From: Bimuria novae-zelandiae CBS 107.79
Taxonomy: Eukaryota > Ascomycota > Dothideomycetes > Pleosporales > Didymosphaeriaceae
Assembly: GCA_010015655.1 (NCBI GenBank)
Contig: ML976688.1
Location: 316,740-374,520, forward strand
Direction of reading: 5' to 3'
DNA length: 57,781 nt
Positions 55,931-57,781 of this stretch are shown here, in pieces. The notes under the pieces were generated by a model. It was given only the letters and a program-made list of their open reading frames with translations. It searched no databases and was not told the origin of the DNA. The position numbers and the translations under genes were made by a program. Numbering within the stretch: position 1 is the first letter of the stretch; each line of letters begins with the position of its first letter.

Positions 55931-57387
55931 CACGCGACTGACAAATTCATCCGAACTCACAAAAACCTCTACTAAAACACCAAAATCAGCCCTCAATTCA
56001 CACATATATATATCAACACCACTACAATACAAAATGGACAGTAATTCAGCGAAACCTAATTTAGATACGCCCCGTACATCGTGCATAAAAGGAATAATCG
56101 ATTTTAATAATACGCAGGGGATACAGTACTTTAAAAGTAATATATTTTAGTTTAATAGTATAGGCAAAATATAAGGATAGGAGATACTTAAAAATAATAG
56201 CCTTCTTATTAATAGAAGGTACTATAACTCTATATAGGTAGAAGCTTAAAGGGCAAAGCCTTTTATATTTACTAAATAGTTATATTAAGTTAAGAGCTTT
56301 ATTTAAGATTAGGGGTAAGATACTTAAGTCCTTACGTAAGATTAACTAGCTAAGGAATTAGGGCTTAATTATTTAGGCCGTACGCTTTAAAGAGCTATAG
56401 GATTAATAGATTATCACAAGTGTATTGTCTGCCAAAAAGGATGGGTGTCCCCAAGAACTGGCAAGCACCGAGTGGAGTGGAATACTCTTATGATCGATCG
56501 TTACCCAGGGCCTGAGGACTGGTACAGAGTACGATTCTCTGACGAAGTACACTGGGGTGTAGGCCCACAAGGCAAACAAAGGATTATACGCAAACCAGGA
56601 GAGAGATACTGTACAGATTGTATACAGGAACAACTTAATCGCGTCGACGAGAAACACTTTGAGAGAGCTCACTCCTGGGCAGCAGTTGGATACAACTTCA
56701 AATCTAATCTACACTTCTACAACGTACCTGGCAACCGCAATGGAAAGATGAGCCTCCAGGCCTATAGAGATCAAATCCCTGAGCCAATTGTTAAACCTTG
56801 GATTGATCACGGCGACGATTTTGTACTTAAAGAGGATGGAGACTCAGGGCACGGCACTGGCAAAAGCAATATTGTACGCACCTGGAAGCGTACACACAAG
56901 CTTGAGAGCTACTTCAATTGCCACAGCTCGCCTGATCTATCACCTATTGAAAACTGCTGGCTCCCTCCTAAACAGTACCTCAAAAGGTTCCCACATTGGG
57001 ATGAGTTCGAGACGCGGGAGTTGGCTGTAGAGGGATGGGCGAACGTCTCACAGCAGTTTATAAATAAGCACGTACAATCTATTCCCTAACAACTTAAGAA
57101 TTATATTAATATAGATAAAAGGATTACTAGCTATTAATTATATATAAATAATTATAGAAAGTGGGTGGTGCGCGGCGCAAGAAATTTCTTAATTATTATC
57201 TATTTTTAACTAACTATAATACTAAAACTAAGCTTTAACTTTGCCTAAATAGGAAGCTAAAGTCGCGCGCAATTAATTAAATCAAAAATTATATAAATAG
57301 CTTAAAAACCACGTTTGTATGAGGATTTGTATGAGGGAGAGGTTTGGCGGGGCATTTGTGAGTTCGGATGAATTTGTCAGCCGTGTG
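55931..57387 (+). mobile_element. DDE (Tc1/mariner-like) transposon, mosaic RIP copy
   Basis: The 1457 bp element has 33 bp inverted ends starting CACRCGRCTGACAAATTCAT, with two G/A differences, at 55931-55963 and 57355-57387. It belongs to the same family as 467-1904: similar length, ends starting CACGCG, and matching transposase. The transposase frame begins near 56034 (MDSNSAKPNLDTPRTSC). It is full of RIP-type stops to about 56400, then becomes fully open and of normal composition to its stop at 57089, after which RIPed DNA resumes. No 5 bp or TA target duplication was found at its ends; a MITE starts 5 bp after the right end. Confidence 0.8.
56034..57089 (+). pseudogene. DDE_3-type transposase, RIPed head and intact C-terminal half
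   Basis: From 56409 on, 220 or more codons are open: VSPRTGKHRVEWNTLM, DWYRVRFSDEVHWGVGPQGK, AHSWAAVGYNFKSNL, EDGDSGHGTGKSN and SPDLSPIENCWLPPKQYL. The candidate catalytic residues are the Asp of FSDEVHW, an Asp of EDGDSGHG and the acidic residue in DLSPIENCW, all present. The 5' third (56034-56400) has at least ten stops, mostly TAG and TAA in place of Gln and Trp codons. With no usable start, a full transposase cannot be made, though the open part could be translated from an internal Met such as that at 56445. Compared with the left-end copy, this one keeps Asp where the other has Asn. Confidence 0.75.
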
Positions 57388-57391
57388 ACAC

Positions 57392-57685
57392 GGTATTGGT
57401 GCTTTGCAAAAGACCGTACCGACCCACCCACCTGGCGAATTAGAGGTAAGAATATTTATCTCTCTTTTATCTCCATAAGTACGGGATAAAACTTTCTAAA
57501 TTTTTTATATAAAATGGAGGTAGGTTAACTTTATACCCTACTAAGTTTTTAAAGTTTATTATACTGGGGTTATAAAGATATATAGCTTTAGAAATAGATA
57601 AAGCCAGCTATACTGAAATCTACTTAGTCGTGCCTTAATATACGCAGGAAGTGGGTCGGTACGGTCTTTTGCATAGCATAATACC
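57392..57685. mobile_element. Small MITE with about 35 bp inverted ends
   Basis: The left end GGTATTGGTGCTTTGCAAAAG continues GACCGTACCGACCCAC. The right end is its reverse complement apart from a few differences near the tip; 23 bp (TGCAAAAGACCG...CCCAC) match exactly. Near each tip a TA could be the target duplication (57394-57395 and 57682-57683). The 290 bp body is AT-rich and non-coding. Confidence 0.75.
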
Positions 57686-57690
57686 ATAGT

Positions 57691-57781
57691 TTGGCAGTCA
57701 GTGCGCCGCGTCAGTCAACGCGCCACTTTTTACTAGTAAATTTCAAGAAAATCACCAACTTTAAAGCCTTATAACCTTATA
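57691..57781. mobile_element. Start of another fold-back element, cut by window end
   Basis: GGCAGTCAGTGCGCC, then GTCAGTCAACGCGCCACTTTT, TACTAGTAAATTTC and CAACTTTAAAGCC follow in the same order as the left arm of the 52915-53503 element (CAGTCAATGCGCGGC, TTTTTACTAG, CAACTTTAAAGCC). It is a second member of that family, truncated here by the edge. Confidence 0.7.

Noticed and set aside
56403..56672. 89-codon minus-strand frame at the right-hand transposon
   Set aside because: It is the reverse of the intact transposase half and resembles the antisense frame of the left copy for the same reason.

Overview
The window looks like a piece of a filamentous ascomycete (Pezizomycotina) genome, most likely a Dothideomycete. 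The evidence is short 46-60 bp GT-AG introns, fungal-type orthologues (RBX1, CDC34, SPC1, RVS161, MSW1, PGS1, P5C dehydrogenase, an NDUFA12-type complex I subunit), and transposons ruined by C-to-T and G-to-A changes with many TAG/TAA stops, the signature of repeat-induced point mutation (RIP). The class is an inference from gene style; no alignment was run.

Layout. 0.47-1.90 kb is a RIP-destroyed DDE transposon with 32 bp terminal inverted repeats. 2.6-31.3 kb is a gene-dense conserved block: an MFS sugar transporter, a small secreted cysteine-rich protein, a full ABCC transporter, a complex I subunit head-to-head with the phosphatidylglycerophosphate synthase PGS1, two proline/serine-rich disordered proteins (one with a PNRC/EDC1 decapping motif), RBX1, the signal peptidase subunit SPC1, a CorA/Alr1 magnesium transporter, the E2 CDC34, the BAR protein RVS161 and mitochondrial Trp-tRNA synthetase. 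31.3-41.5 kb is sparse and holds lineage-specific, partly broken genes with F-box-like openings, including two paralogues that share an intron position. 41.7-48 kb returns to conserved genes: two tandem cation-diffusion-facilitator transporters of the DxxxD (Mn-CDF) type and P5C dehydrogenase. 48.6-52.4 kb mixes a chromodomain retroelement scrap, a fungal-specific hypothetical gene, a hairpin-forming inverted repeat and a broken gene with a dibasic processing site.

52.9-57.8 kb is a transposon graveyard resembling a subtelomere or an AT-rich isochore. It has a 589 bp fold-back palindrome, telomere-like TTAGGG/TTAGG arrays in both orientations, a solo LTR whose 5 bp target duplication is TTAGG, a decayed Fot1/pogo-like element, a second copy of the left-end transposon family with an intact 0.68 kb coding island inside RIPed flanks, a small MITE, and the start of another fold-back copy.

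Functional themes. RBX1 and CDC34, the RING and E2 partners of SCF ubiquitin ligases, lie about 5 kb apart. Two mitochondrial inner-membrane functions (complex I subunit and cardiolipin-pathway PGS1) share a 148 bp divergent promoter. Several membrane transporters for sugar, organic anions, Mg and probably Mn are spread through the window. I saw no secondary-metabolite cluster, CRISPR array, rRNA or tRNA gene.
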